Part shown: positions 7,886 through 17,502 of the stretch, one piece after another
Numbering within the stretch: position 1 is the first letter of the stretch
Layout of the letters: every line of letters begins with the position of its first letter
Assembly (NCBI RefSeq): GCF_000311725.1
Contig: NZ_HE978514.1
Coordinates: 1 to 61,252, forward strand
Source: Robertmurraya massiliosenegalensis JC6
Lineage (GTDB): Bacteria > Bacillota > Bacilli > Bacillales > Cytobacillaceae
Reading direction: 5' to 3'
Length of the DNA stretch: 61,252 nt
Made by a program: the position numbers and the translations under genes
The notes under the pieces: model-generated
Database searches by the model: none
The model's input: the letters and a program-made list of their open reading frames with translations, nothing else
Told to the model about the DNA's origin: nothing

Positions 7886-10800
7886 ATGAAAAATCAACAA
7901 TGGAGCCCCTCACAATTTAATGAATATTACCGTCATGAGCACGATGCATGCGGAATTGTAGCATCGATGGAAAAAACCAATACTCCTACACGCGAAAATA
8001 TTTTCAATTGTATTAATGCACTTGTGACAATGAATCACCGCGCAGGATTCATTAACGGTGAAGGTGATGGAGTAGGAATTCATATCGACATCCCACGCGC
8101 ACTTTGGAAAGAGAAGCTGACAAAAGCAGGGCAAGACGCCACGCTTGTTGACCAAGCTGGATTTGTAATCGGTCATATTTTTATTAATAGAAAAGAAAAT
8201 CCACAATCTATTAAAAAAGAGTTGCTTTCAAAACTTACAAACTCTCAATTTGAGATTTTATTTGAATCAACAGAAGAAATTAATTCTTCTGCTCTAGGAC
8301 CGATTGCCATTCAAGAAAATCCTGTTTTTTGGCAAGTTGCTTTCGTAAGTTCCGTTACAGGTCAAGAGCTTTCAAAGAAGCTTTTCGAACTAACAGTAGA
8401 GATAGAAAAAGATGACAATGTCCATGTTGCTTCATTAAGTCAATATCATGCTGTGTACAAAGTAATGGGCGCTGGTGATATTTTACCAAAGTATTATCAT
8501 GACTTAGCAAATCCAATTGTCGCCTCCACGATGACATTAGGACATAATCGCTATTCTACAAATACATTATCAAGCTTCAATCGTGTGCAGCCGTTTAGCG
8601 TCCTTGGTCACAATGGTGAAATTAATACGATTGCGAAGCTCCGTGATGAAGCAAAAATGATCGGTGTCCCGCTAGTTAAGGACGGCAGTGATTCTCAAGA
8701 CTTAAGCAGAACGATCGAAACGCTTATTTGCCGTGATGGCTATTCTTTATTTGAAGCATTGGATTTACTTTTCCCACCGATTATTAATGAAATGAAAGCT
8801 TATCCAAAACATCTTCAAGACTTGTATAGCTACATGCGTGAAGCTTGGGGGCACTTTGCCCAAGGACCAGCTGGAATTATCTCCCGCTTTGGTGATGAGG
8901 CAGTCTTTAGTGTCGATGCGTTAGGATTACGTCCTTTATGGATGCTTGAAACAGAAAGCTCTTACCTTTTCTCATCTGAGCCCGGGATTATCCCTTCAAG
9001 CGAATACGTCAATGAGCCAAAACCACTTGCTCCTGGAGAAAAAGTGGGCTTGAAGTGGGATGGCGATATATTAAAAGTATATGAGCAAGATCAATACCAA
9101 GCTACTGTTTATGATAGATTTTCAAAAAGAACAATCATTGAAGATGCAAGAAAGCGTCTATCCGTTCCAAAGCTTGAAAAAACAGTTAGCGTAACCTATC
9201 CTACGAAAATTCATAACGGTCAATATAAGGCTTTCGGTTGGGAAAGAGATCATATTCAATTAATTGAACAAATGGCGGAAAAGGGTGTCGAACCAATTCG
9301 TTCTCTTGGTCACGATTCTCCGCTAGCTGCGATTAATCCGAATCGCAAAAACGTCGCTGATTTTATCAAAGAGAGTGTTGCGGTTGTGACAAACCCTGCG
9401 ATTGATCGTGACCGTGAGTCAGAGCATTTTTCAACAAGAACGATTATTGGAGGACGCCCTACCCTTTTTGAGAAAAAATCAGCAGGTACAGTCGTTGAAC
9501 TCCTTACTCCACTTCTTATTGAAGGGGCAGCTGGCTATGAGTGCTCATTAGAATTAAATCAACCTAGCTATGACCAGGTTACGAACGTTTTCCAAAAGGA
9601 AAATCTCATTGCCTACTTGTCTACGACATTACAAAAAGAAGAAACGGTGCAAGCAGCATTAACTCGCCTACAAACTGAGGCGGTAAATGCCGTAAAGGAT
9701 GGCAAAACACTAATTGTCCTCGATGATTGCCAAGCTCATTTGAATGATTCATTATGGCTTGATCCGCATCTTGCTACATCTGCTATCGATCAAGCGCTTG
9801 TAAAGGAAGAGTTAAGAAGAAATTGTTCGATTCTATTACGTTCTGCTTCAATCCGTTCTTTACATGATATTATTGTTGCTTTCGGATTAGGTGCTGACTT
9901 AATTAGCCCTTATTACATGTTTATGACAGTTCTTGATGATTCGATTAAGCCATTAGTTAACCTATACTCTGCCTTAACGAAAGGTTTAGAGAAGGTTATC
10001 TCGACCATTGGAATTCACGAACTTCGTGGTTATGGGAGATTATTCTCGGCGATTGGCTTAAACGAAGAAGTTGCCAATGTACTCAATATCGTTAACTTCT
10101 TTGGTTCACCTGATCTCAGCTTTAATTTTGAAACGATGAAAAATGACGCAATTGCAAGAGCGGTTGATTACCAAAACGAAAAAGAGCGTGTTGGCAAGTC
10201 CTTCAACCTCTTCCCTCGTATTTGGAAAGCGATTGGCGATGTTGCTTCAACAGGTGACTACAGTGCTTATAAAGAAAAAATTACGGAACAAGAAGAGCAA
10301 AATCCAACGACGATTCGTCATTTAACAAATTTGAAGGAAACCGAATCTAAGTTTTCAGCAAGTGATGTTGATATTAGTGTTGGAGAACATAGTTTACCAT
10401 TTGTGATTTCTTCCATGTCCTTCGGTTCTCAGAACGAAATTGCGTTCCGTGCTTATGCAGAAGGTGCTGACCGTTTAAATATGGTGAGTTTAAATGGTGA
10501 AGGTGGAGAAATCAAAGATATGCTCGGCAAATACCCGAGAACTCGTGGGCAGCAAGTGGCCTCCGGTCGTTTTGGTGTAAATGCAGAACTTCTCAATTCA
10601 TCTAACCTCCTTGAAATTAAAATTGGGCAAGGAGCAAAACCTGGTGAAGGTGGACATTTACCAGGCTCAAAGGTAACAGAAAAAATTGCTGAAGCAAGAA
10701 ATGCTACGGTTGGTTCTGACTTAATTTCACCGTCAAACAACCATGACATTTACTCAATTGAAGATTTAGCGCAAATGATTCACGAGCTGAAAACGGCTAA

Positions 10801-12358
10801 TGATAAAGCAAAGGTTGCCGTCAAAGTTCCAGTTGTACCAAATATCGGTACGATTGCTGTTGGGATTGCGAAAGCTGGTGCTGACATTATCACTTTAAGC
10901 GGATTTGATGGTGGTACTGGTGCAGCCAGAATTCATGCCCTACAATATGTTGGACTCCCAGTCGAAATCGGAGTTAAAGCAGCTCATAATGCATTATTAG
11001 AAGCTGGAATCCGTGACAATGTGGAAATTTGGGCAGATGGCGGAATCAAGAGTGCAAAAGATGTAATTAAGGTGATGCTACTCGGTGCTAACCGTGTTGG
11101 ATTTGGTACATTATCGATGATTGCAATCGGCTGTACAACTTGCCGTGGCTGTCATTTAGATACTTGTCATGTCGGTATTGCAACGCAAATTGAATCTGAA
11201 GCACAAGCGAAGGATCATGGTTTAAGACGATTTGTTCCAAGACAATTCGACCTTGCTGTTCAAGGAATTATGAATCTCTTCACAGCATTTGGCAATGAAC
11301 TAAAAGAATTAACCGCTTCTCTAGGATTCAATAATTTACAGGATATCGTCGGACGTTCTGACCTCCTAGAGCAAGCAAAAGGCAATGAACAGTTAGATTT
11401 AACTTATCTTCTGAAAACACTTGATATTGGTCAGTTTAATCAAAAAGAAGCCGCAGCTGCTTCAGAAGCTACACAGCTTCAAATGGCTGTTGGCGCTGAA
11501 TTTTTAGATGGAAATGTTGGAGAACTGGAGCAATCTCGTGAATATCACAGCATTACATCTGAGCAGCGAGTATTAGGTAGCCGTGTTTCTTGTCACCGTG
11601 TTCGCGGTCGTCTCGATGGCTCTTATAAAACACTTCCTGCTGTTGAACTGAAATATAAAAACGGCTCGATTCCAGGTAATGGCCTCGGAGCATATAACAG
11701 CGAAGGGATCAAAATTGAAGTTGCTGGTGGTTCTCAAGATGGTACTGGTAAAACATCCTTTGGCGGCCAAATTGTTATCTTTAAGTCAAAGGGTAAAAAC
11801 GGCCAATACTATAATGGTTCAGTCGGGAAAGGCTTCGGTTATGGAGCTCAACAAGGATTACTCGTTGCCCAAGGAAATGCCGATGCCCGCGCTGGTATCC
11901 GCCTATCAGGTGCTGATATGATTATCGGTGGCCAAGTGAAAAAGCCGATTCCAGCAAAGGAAAATGGCAATATCGGTTCTAGAGCTAACATTAAAGGCTT
12001 TGCCTTTGAATACATGACCAATGGTCGCGGCTTAGTACTAGGCGATCCTGGTCCATGGGCGTGTGCTGGTATGACCGGTGGTGTCGTTTACTTAAGACAT
12101 CAACCAGAGATCGGTTTAACGAAGGATGCGATTCAACGAAGAATTGCCAAAGGTGCAAAAGTTTCCGTTGCATCTTTAACAGAAAAAGGGCTATCTGATG
12201 TTAAGGAGCTTCTTGGCCAATACGTTGACATGCTTAAGAGTGAAGGTCAATTGGAAGAAGCAAATGAACTCTCCCTTCTCTTGCAAGACCCAGAAGAGCA
12301 TTTCGTTCAAGTCGTACCAGTCAAAGAACAAGCAGACCCTTCTGTCTCTACTGAGTGA
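7886..12358 (+). CDS. gltB: Glutamate synthase, large subunit
   Basis: A 1490-residue ferredoxin/NADPH-type glutamate synthase large chain (called gltA in B. subtilis). The N-terminal class-II glutaminase domain has its nucleophile at Cys22 (HDACGIVA). A short propeptide is expected to be removed before it. Next come the central domain, the FMN-binding barrel (about 800-1180), a Cys cluster for the [3Fe-4S] centre (CTTCRGCHLDTC, about 1082-1094) and the C-terminal beta-helix domain with repeated G-x-x-G-x-x-x-G segments. The first in-frame start is the ATG at 7886, since a stop codon lies two codons upstream. No small subunit (gltD) follows, so either the partner is encoded elsewhere or the enzyme is ferredoxin-dependent. 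Confidence 0.93.
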   Translation: MKNQQWSPSQFNEYYRHEHDACGIVASMEKTNTPTRENIFNCINALVTMNHRAGFINGEGDGVGIHIDIPRALWKEKLTKAGQDATLVDQAGFVIGHIFINRKENPQSIKKELLSKLTNSQFEILFESTEEINSSALGPIAIQENPVFWQVAFVSSVTGQELSKKLFELTVEIEKDDNVHVASLSQYHAVYKVMGAGDILPKYYHDLANPIVASTMTLGHNRYSTNTLSSFNRVQPFSVLGHNGEINTIAKLRDEAKMIGVPLVKDGSDSQDLSRTIETLICRDGYSLFEALDLLFPPIINEMKAYPKHLQDLYSYMREAWGHFAQGPAGIISRFGDEAVFSVDALGLRPLWMLETESSYLFSSEPGIIPSSEYVNEPKPLAPGEKVGLKWDGDILKVYEQDQYQATVYDRFSKRTIIEDARKRLSVPKLEKTVSVTYPTKIHNGQYKAFGWERDHIQLIEQMAEKGVEPIRSLGHDSPLAAINPNRKNVADFIKESVAVVTNPAIDRDRESEHFSTRTIIGGRPTLFEKKSAGTVVELLTPLLIEGAAGYECSLELNQPSYDQVTNVFQKENLIAYLSTTLQKEETVQAALTRLQTEAVNAVKDGKTLIVLDDCQAHLNDSLWLDPHLATSAIDQALVKEELRRNCSILLRSASIRSLHDIIVAFGLGADLISPYYMFMTVLDDSIKPLVNLYSALTKGLEKVISTIGIHELRGYGRLFSAIGLNEEVANVLNIVNFFGSPDLSFNFETMKNDAIARAVDYQNEKERVGKSFNLFPRIWKAIGDVASTGDYSAYKEKITEQEEQNPTTIRHLTNLKETESKFSASDVDISVGEHSLPFVISSMSFGSQNEIAFRAYAEGADRLNMVSLNGEGGEIKDMLGKYPRTRGQQVASGRFGVNAELLNSSNLLEIKIGQGAKPGEGGHLPGSKVTEKIAEARNATVGSDLISPSNNHDIYSIEDLAQMIHELKTANDKAKVAVKVPVVPNIGTIAVGIAKAGADIITLSGFDGGTGAARIHALQYVGLPVEIGVKAAHNALLEAGIRDNVEIWADGGIKSAKDVIKVMLLGANRVGFGTLSMIAIGCTTCRGCHLDTCHVGIATQIESEAQAKDHGLRRFVPRQFDLAVQGIMNLFTAFGNELKELTASLGFNNLQDIVGRSDLLEQAKGNEQLDLTYLLKTLDIGQFNQKEAAAASEATQLQMAVGAEFLDGNVGELEQSREYHSITSEQRVLGSRVSCHRVRGRLDGSYKTLPAVELKYKNGSIPGNGLGAYNSEGIKIEVAGGSQDGTGKTSFGGQIVIFKSKGKNGQYYNGSVGKGFGYGAQQGLLVAQGNADARAGIRLSGADMIIGGQVKKPIPAKENGNIGSRANIKGFAFEYMTNGRGLVLGDPGPWACAGMTGGVVYLRHQPEIGLTKDAIQRRIAKGAKVSVASLTEKGLSDVKELLGQYVDMLKSEGQLEEANELSLLLQDPEEHFVQVVPVKEQADPSVSTE

Positions 12359-12386
12359 TTTTAGTTTATAGAATAAATTAGTTTGG

Positions 12387-12417
12387 CGCCCGCTTTTGTT
12401 TTAAGCGGGCGTTTTTT
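12387..12417 (+). terminator. gltB terminator
   Basis: CGCCCGCTT (12387-12395) / AAGCGGGCG (12403-12411) and six T. A very strong GC-rich stem. Confidence 0.93.
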
Positions 12418-12580
12418 GGTGGGTTTAACTGAGGAATTGACCCCTTCATGAACCAGAGCTCTCCCCTTCTCTTTCAGCAAAACATGTCTCATGGCCCATC
12501 CCCAAATTGACTATCTTGCCTATTTCATACTCCCGTCACACAATATGAATTTTTGTCTATTGTGAAATAAAATAAAATAG

Positions 12581-12610
12581 TTTAAAGTATGTATACACAT
12601 CTCCTATAAT
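12581..12610 (+). promoter_or_regulatory. Candidate ygaE promoter
   Basis: -35 TTTAAA (12581-12586), an 18-bp spacer and consensus -10 TATAAT (12605-12610), 43 bases upstream of the start codon. The rest of the interval between gltB and ygaE shows nothing recognisable. Confidence 0.5.
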
Positions 12611-12652
12611 GAGAAGTGTTATTTTTGTTGTAAAGAAAGGATATATTTACTT

Positions 12653-13735
12653 ATGAAGCTTGGTGCCCGCATTTTAAAGACCGGAATTGCAATCGTTCTG
12701 GCCCTCTTACTTGCAGAGGTATTCCAGTTGCCTTCTCCTATTTTTGCTGGTATCGCAGCTATATTTGCTGTGCAGCCAACAATTTATCGCTCATATTTGT
12801 CCATCATTGAGCAAGTTCAGGGGAATGTCATTGGGGCAATTGTTGCCGTATTGTTTGTTCTAACGCTGGGTAATAATGTTGCTGTGATCGGGCTTGCTGC
12901 CATCATCGTGATCACGATTAATTTGAAATTAAACATATCTAATACAATCAGCTTATCTCTCGTAACATTAATTGCAATTATGGAAAGTCCTGGAGACGAA
13001 TTTATCGAGTTTGCCGTCATTCGCTTTTTAACCATATTACTCGGAATCTTGTCCGCCTTTATTGTAAACCTTGTTTTCTTACCTCCTAAATATGAAAAAA
13101 AGCTCTATTTTCGTATTGCCAATATGACAGAAGAAGCTACGAAATGGATTCGTATGAATACAAGACATGCGTCCGAACATTCTTTTTTAAAAAAGGATAT
13201 TGAAAAAATTAAGGATGATCTTGTAAAGGTGAATCAGCTTTACTTGATGTACAAAGAGGAACGAAGCTATTTCAAGAAAAATACAACTACAAAAGCAAGA
13301 AAACTCGTCATTTACCGCCAAATGATTTCCACGACAAAAAAAGCCATTGAAATCCTGAAAAGACTTCATCGCTTTGAAAATGACGTCATTCATTTACCAG
13401 ATGACTTTCATTTAGAAATTCAGCATCAGCTAGATTTCTTAATCGAACGGCATGAGCAGATTATGTTAAAGTTCATTGGCAAAGTAAAACGTGAGAGAAC
13501 GATTGAGGATGATAAGCTTTGCCTTAACCGACAAGAATTATTTAGCCTCTTTATCGCAAAGCAAAAAGAAATCGATTATGAAAATGAAGTAACATTTTTT
13601 CATATCATGCAGTTAATTTCCTTTATTATCGAGTACGATGAGCATTTAAATCATTTAGATGTGCTCGTGACGAGCTTCAAATCGTATCATACGAAGGAAA
13701 ATGAAGTTCATTTGGAAGAACCGGTGCAAGAGTAA
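12653..13735 (+). CDS. ygaE: Aromatic acid exporter family protein (YgaE-like)
   Basis: A 360-residue inner-membrane protein of the aromatic acid exporter/DUF939 family. The first ~145 residues form about five hydrophobic helices, and the rest is a cytoplasmic helical domain rich in charged residues. B. subtilis YgaE belongs to this family and lies beside gsaB, so the call fits the local gene order. gltB has been placed between the two genes here. Substrate unknown. Ribosome site AAAGGAT. Confidence 0.82.
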   Translation: MKLGARILKTGIAIVLALLLAEVFQLPSPIFAGIAAIFAVQPTIYRSYLSIIEQVQGNVIGAIVAVLFVLTLGNNVAVIGLAAIIVITINLKLNISNTISLSLVTLIAIMESPGDEFIEFAVIRFLTILLGILSAFIVNLVFLPPKYEKKLYFRIANMTEEATKWIRMNTRHASEHSFLKKDIEKIKDDLVKVNQLYLMYKEERSYFKKNTTTKARKLVIYRQMISTTKKAIEILKRLHRFENDVIHLPDDFHLEIQHQLDFLIERHEQIMLKFIGKVKRERTIEDDKLCLNRQELFSLFIAKQKEIDYENEVTFFHIMQLISFIIEYDEHLNHLDVLVTSFKSYHTKENEVHLEEPVQE

Positions 13736-13762
13736 AGCAGCTGATGGTCAGCTGCTTTTTTT
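13734..13762 (+). terminator. ygaE terminator
   Basis: AAAGCAGCTGA (13734-13744) / TCAGCTGCTTT (13748-13758) with T-run to 13762. It overlaps the end of ygaE and faces the convergent ABC permease gene. Confidence 0.88.
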
Positions 13763-13770
13763 AATCGTTT

Positions 13771-14673
13771 TTAATTTTTCATCCGCGGGTCTAAGGCATC
13801 CCTTAGTCCGTCTCCCATTAGGTTAAATCCAAGTACAGCTAACATAATCGCTAATCCTGGAAAGAACATCGTCCACGGAGCCTGAGTTAAGAGAGTTCTT
13901 GCATCTGCGAGCATTTTCCCCCATTCAGGATTTGGTGCTTCTGCCCCTAGCCCTAAAAAGCCGAGGGCGGCCGCTTCAATAATAGCTGTAGCGATTGCCA
14001 ATGTTCCTTGAACAATGATTGGAGCAATGCTATTTGGCAAAACATGATGGAATAGGATTCGACTATTTTTCATTCCCACTCCCCGAGCGGCTAGAATGTA
14101 CTCCTCCTGTTTGACACTTAAAACACGGGAGCGAATTAGTCGGCCAAAGTTTGGAATATTGATAACCGCAATCGCAATAAGTGCATTTCTTAAGGATGGT
14201 CCTAATACTGCCACAATCGCAATAGCAAGTAGAATACTAGGAAATGCTAATAGAATATCAAAGAACCGTGAAATAATCGTATCTACCCATTTCCCATAAT
14301 AACCCGCGAGGATCCCTAATAGACAGCCGACAATGATCGAACCTGCAACGGAGATAAAACCAACCCATAGTGATATGCGCGCTCCATAAACAACCCTTGA
14401 AAATATGTCCCGCCCAAAATCATCTGTGCCAAACCAATATTCACTGGATGGAGCTAACAACGTTTTATCATACTTTTGTTCGTTGATTCCTTCTGGTGCG
14501 ATAAGCGGAGCAAAAATGGCGATTAAAATGAAAAACAGGACGATCAGTGTTCCTATTACAGCGAGTTTATTTTTTCGAAAGCTCCTCCATGCTTCTAGCC
14601 AAGGGGAGACTGCTTTTTCTTCAATCGGCTCAATTGGCCCATGAAGTTGTTGTTTATTCGTTGAAAGTTCCAA
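13771..14673 (-). CDS. dppC: Peptide ABC transporter permease (DppC/OppC type)
   Basis: A 300-residue inner-membrane permease. An N-terminal OppC_N segment with one helix (about 35-55) precedes the binding-protein-dependent transport domain with the EAA loop (LAARGVGMKNSRILFHHVLP region). It is the last gene of a five-gene operon (ATPase, ATPase, binding protein, permease, permease) and starts 15 bases after the preceding permease stop. The transporter imports di- or oligopeptides, but the specificity is not evident. Confidence 0.92.
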   Translation of the reverse strand: MELSTNKQQLHGPIEPIEEKAVSPWLEAWRSFRKNKLAVIGTLIVLFFILIAIFAPLIAPEGINEQKYDKTLLAPSSEYWFGTDDFGRDIFSRVVYGARISLWVGFISVAGSIIVGCLLGILAGYYGKWVDTIISRFFDILLAFPSILLAIAIVAVLGPSLRNALIAIAVINIPNFGRLIRSRVLSVKQEEYILAARGVGMKNSRILFHHVLPNSIAPIIVQGTLAIATAIIEAAALGFLGLGAEAPNPEWGKMLADARTLLTQAPWTMFFPGLAIMLAVLGFNLMGDGLRDALDPRMKN

Positions 14674-14688
14674 TTTCTCTCCCCCTCA

Positions 14689-15693
14689 CTAATTGTATTT
14701 AATCCTTGGATCTATCGCAGCATATAATAAGTCAACGATTAAATTAATCAGGACAAAGATGACCGCAATAATTAAAATTCCTGATTGAATCACTGGATAA
14801 TCACGATAGTTGATGGCGTCATAGATATAGCGTCCAATCCCAGGCCAACTAAATATCGTTTCTGTTAAAATCGCTCCCCCTAAGAGAAGTCCTGTTTGTA
14901 AGCCGATAATTGTCAATACAGGAATGATCGCATTTTTTAAGGAGTGCTTGTACACCACCCAAAACATGCGTAAGCCTTTGGCTCTTGCCGTACGAATGAA
15001 ATCCGATTTCATCACTTCAATCATCGATGAACGCGTGATACGAGCAATAATCGCCATCGGAATGGTCGCAAGGGCCACACTTGGTAAAATTAAGTGCTTG
15101 ATTACCACCCCTAATTGATCCATTCTTCCTTGAATGAGCGTATCAATAATATAGAAATTCGTGATTGCCTCTACTGGGGCTCGTACATTTTCTCTCCCCG
15201 AAGTTGGGAGCCAATCTAAATTAATCGCAAATATCCATTGCTCCATTAAACCTAACCAGAATATCGGCATCGATACTCCAATTAAGGCAAGTACCATGGC
15301 GATATAATCGAACCAAGAATTTTGGAACCATGCACTAATAATTCCTGCATTTACTCCGATGACGATCGCAATGAGCATGGCACAGAAAGCTAGTTCTGCA
15401 GTTGCTGCTAAAAATGGCCATATTTCTTCATTAATAGGAGATTTTGTTCGTAACGACTCTCCTAAATCACCCGTTACTAGTCCACCTAAGTAAAGGAAGA
15501 ATTGTGTATACCACGGCTGATCCAATCCTAGTTCTTTCGTCAGTTGTGCAACCGCTTCCTCTGTTGCTAACTGTCCTAAAATGATTTGGGCTGGATTTCC
15601 CGGAATGGCTCGAATCATGAAAAAGACGATTAAAGCAAGGCCGAGTAAAACTGGAATGAGTGAAAAGAGTCGTTTAATCGTATAAGAAAGCAT
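14689..15693 (-). CDS. dppB: Peptide ABC transporter permease (DppB/OppB type)
   Basis: A 334-residue permease with the typical DppB N-terminus (MLSYTIKRLFSLIPVLLGL), about six transmembrane helices and an EAA loop (RTARAKGLRMFWVVYKHSLK). Partner of the DppC-like permease directly downstream. It is separated from the upstream binding-protein gene by 130 bases containing a large hairpin. Confidence 0.92.
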   Translation of the reverse strand: MLSYTIKRLFSLIPVLLGLALIVFFMIRAIPGNPAQIILGQLATEEAVAQLTKELGLDQPWYTQFFLYLGGLVTGDLGESLRTKSPINEEIWPFLAATAELAFCAMLIAIVIGVNAGIISAWFQNSWFDYIAMVLALIGVSMPIFWLGLMEQWIFAINLDWLPTSGRENVRAPVEAITNFYIIDTLIQGRMDQLGVVIKHLILPSVALATIPMAIIARITRSSMIEVMKSDFIRTARAKGLRMFWVVYKHSLKNAIIPVLTIIGLQTGLLLGGAILTETIFSWPGIGRYIYDAINYRDYPVIQSGILIIAVIFVLINLIVDLLYAAIDPRIKYN

Positions 15694-15722
15694 GATTGCA
15701 CCTCTCTTGCTAGGAAATTGTA

Positions 15723-15773
15723 GCTCTTATAGAAAGTTGTTTTTCCATTTGAAAAACAACCTTCTATAAGAGC
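15723..15773 (-). other. Large intercistronic hairpin between binding protein and permease genes
   Basis: GCTCTTATAGAA plus GTTGTTTTTC (15723-15745) pairs with GAAAAACAAC plus TTCTATAAGAGC (15751-15773): 22 base pairs with one A-C mismatch and a five-base loop. No T-run follows on the minus strand, so it is not a simple terminator. A stem of this kind at the 3' side of a binding-protein gene usually protects that message and gives it higher expression than the permeases. A shorter dyad AAGGGAG/CTCCCTT (about 15785-15813) lies next to it. Confidence 0.75.
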
Positions 15774-15823
15774 AGGATAAAGAAAAGGGAGACACCATTT
15801 TTTGAGCTCCCTTTTCCTCCACC

Positions 15824-17440
15824 TTAGTTATTGATTTCAACAGATGATAAAAGATCAGAACCTGTTGGATGCGCTAAGAAGTTAGAGACATTCGAACCAC
15901 CTGCAAGGAGCGGTGTAGAGTGTACTAAAGGAATCCAAGGTGCGTCATCCTTTATAATTACTTGGGCTTGTTTGTAAAGCTCTTCACGCTCAGCTTGGTC
16001 TGCACTTGCTTGTGCTTTTAGTAAAAGCTCATGGACTTCATCATTCTTGTAGTAAGAATAGTTATTTGAGCCGATAGAATCTTCATCTAGTAATACATAT
16101 AAGAAGTTATCAGCGTCCCCATTATCGCCAGTCCAACCTAGCAAGAATGTATCTGCTTCTCCCTTCATAGCCTTATCCAAGTAAGTCCCCCACTCGTAAG
16201 TGACTATTTTCGCTTTCACTCCAACTGCTTCAAACATACTTTGTAGTGCTTGTGCTACTTTTTCCCCTTCAGGCATATATGGTCTTGGAACAGGCATTGC
16301 CCAAAGTTCCATCTCAAAACCATCAGGATAGCCAGCTTCAGCCAGTAATTCCTTTGCTTTTTCTGGGTCGTACTCATAATCCTCAACATCAGGATTATAA
16401 CCAGCAACTACTGGCGGCATTGGGTTAATGGCAGGCTCAGCAGCACCAGCATAGAATGCATTAATGATCTCTTGCTTATTAACCGCATAGTTAAGTGCTT
16501 GACGTACAAGTTTGTTATCTAGTGGTTCACGTGTAGACGTTAATCCTAAATATCCAATGTTTAAAGATGGACGCTCAAATATTTGAAGATCTGGATTTCC
16601 ATCTATTGTTGCTTTATCACTAAAATTGACACCATCAATTAAATCAACTTCTCCTGCAATTAAAGCATTTAATCGTGCAGAGTTATCCGGGATTGCACGG
16701 AAAATAACTTCATCTAACTTAGGCAGACCTTCTTGCCAGTAATCTTCATTTTTCACAATTGTAATACGGTCATTTTCTCTCCACTCTTTAAATTTGAATG
16801 GACCCGTACCTACTGGATTTTTGAAGAAATTGTCTCCATACTCCTCGATTGCTGCTGGACTAGCAATTCCAAACGGTGACATCGCTAAGTTTTTGTAGAA
16901 TGGAGCAATTGGCGTATTTAACTTAAATTCAACTGTATACTCATCAACTGCTGTTACGGAATCAATTTTGTCTCCAAATTGAGAATTGTAATAATAAAAC
17001 TGTTCTTTGTCGCCACCCATCCAACGCTCAAAGTTAAACACAACTGCATCAGCATTGAAATCTGTTCCATCATGAAACTTAACGCCTTCACGAAGGGTAA
17101 GTGTATGTGTTAAGCCATCATCACTTGTGTCCCAGTCTGTCGCAAGACCTGCTTCGATTTCTGTATCTTGTTCTCCGAAGTTAATTAACGTTTCATAGAG
17201 GTTCACAGTAACTTTAAAGGCTTCACCTTCTGTTGTTGCCGCTGGATCAAGGGATGTAGAGTCTCCGCCACGTCCAAATACAAGCTGTCCACCAGATGCT
17301 GCTTCTTCTGTTGGATTGTCAGTGCCTGAATCATCTGGCTCTTCTTCCTCGTTTCCTGCTGAATTACTATTACAACCTACTAAAGCCAACGAAAGAACCA
17401 ACATCAATACTAAAGCCCAAATACCTTTACTCTTCTTCAT
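15824..17440 (-). CDS. dppE: Peptide ABC transporter substrate-binding lipoprotein
   Basis: A 538-residue extracellular solute-binding protein of family 5. Lipoprotein signal peptide with lipobox LVGC (Cys23), then an acidic low-complexity linker and the SBP_bac_5 fold. Anchored on the outer face of the membrane, it delivers peptides to the DppBC permease. It sits between the two ATPase genes and the permeases in one minus-strand operon. Confidence 0.92.
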   Translation of the reverse strand: MKKSKGIWALVLMLVLSLALVGCNSNSAGNEEEEPDDSGTDNPTEEAASGGQLVFGRGGDSTSLDPAATTEGEAFKVTVNLYETLINFGEQDTEIEAGLATDWDTSDDGLTHTLTLREGVKFHDGTDFNADAVVFNFERWMGGDKEQFYYYNSQFGDKIDSVTAVDEYTVEFKLNTPIAPFYKNLAMSPFGIASPAAIEEYGDNFFKNPVGTGPFKFKEWRENDRITIVKNEDYWQEGLPKLDEVIFRAIPDNSARLNALIAGEVDLIDGVNFSDKATIDGNPDLQIFERPSLNIGYLGLTSTREPLDNKLVRQALNYAVNKQEIINAFYAGAAEPAINPMPPVVAGYNPDVEDYEYDPEKAKELLAEAGYPDGFEMELWAMPVPRPYMPEGEKVAQALQSMFEAVGVKAKIVTYEWGTYLDKAMKGEADTFLLGWTGDNGDADNFLYVLLDEDSIGSNNYSYYKNDEVHELLLKAQASADQAEREELYKQAQVIIKDDAPWIPLVHSTPLLAGGSNVSNFLAHPTGSDLLSSVEINN

Positions 17441-17502
17441 TCTTTTCCCCCTTTAATTTTTTGAGAATCTCTTTCTTTTTTCTATATCATTGAATGCCCT
17501 TA

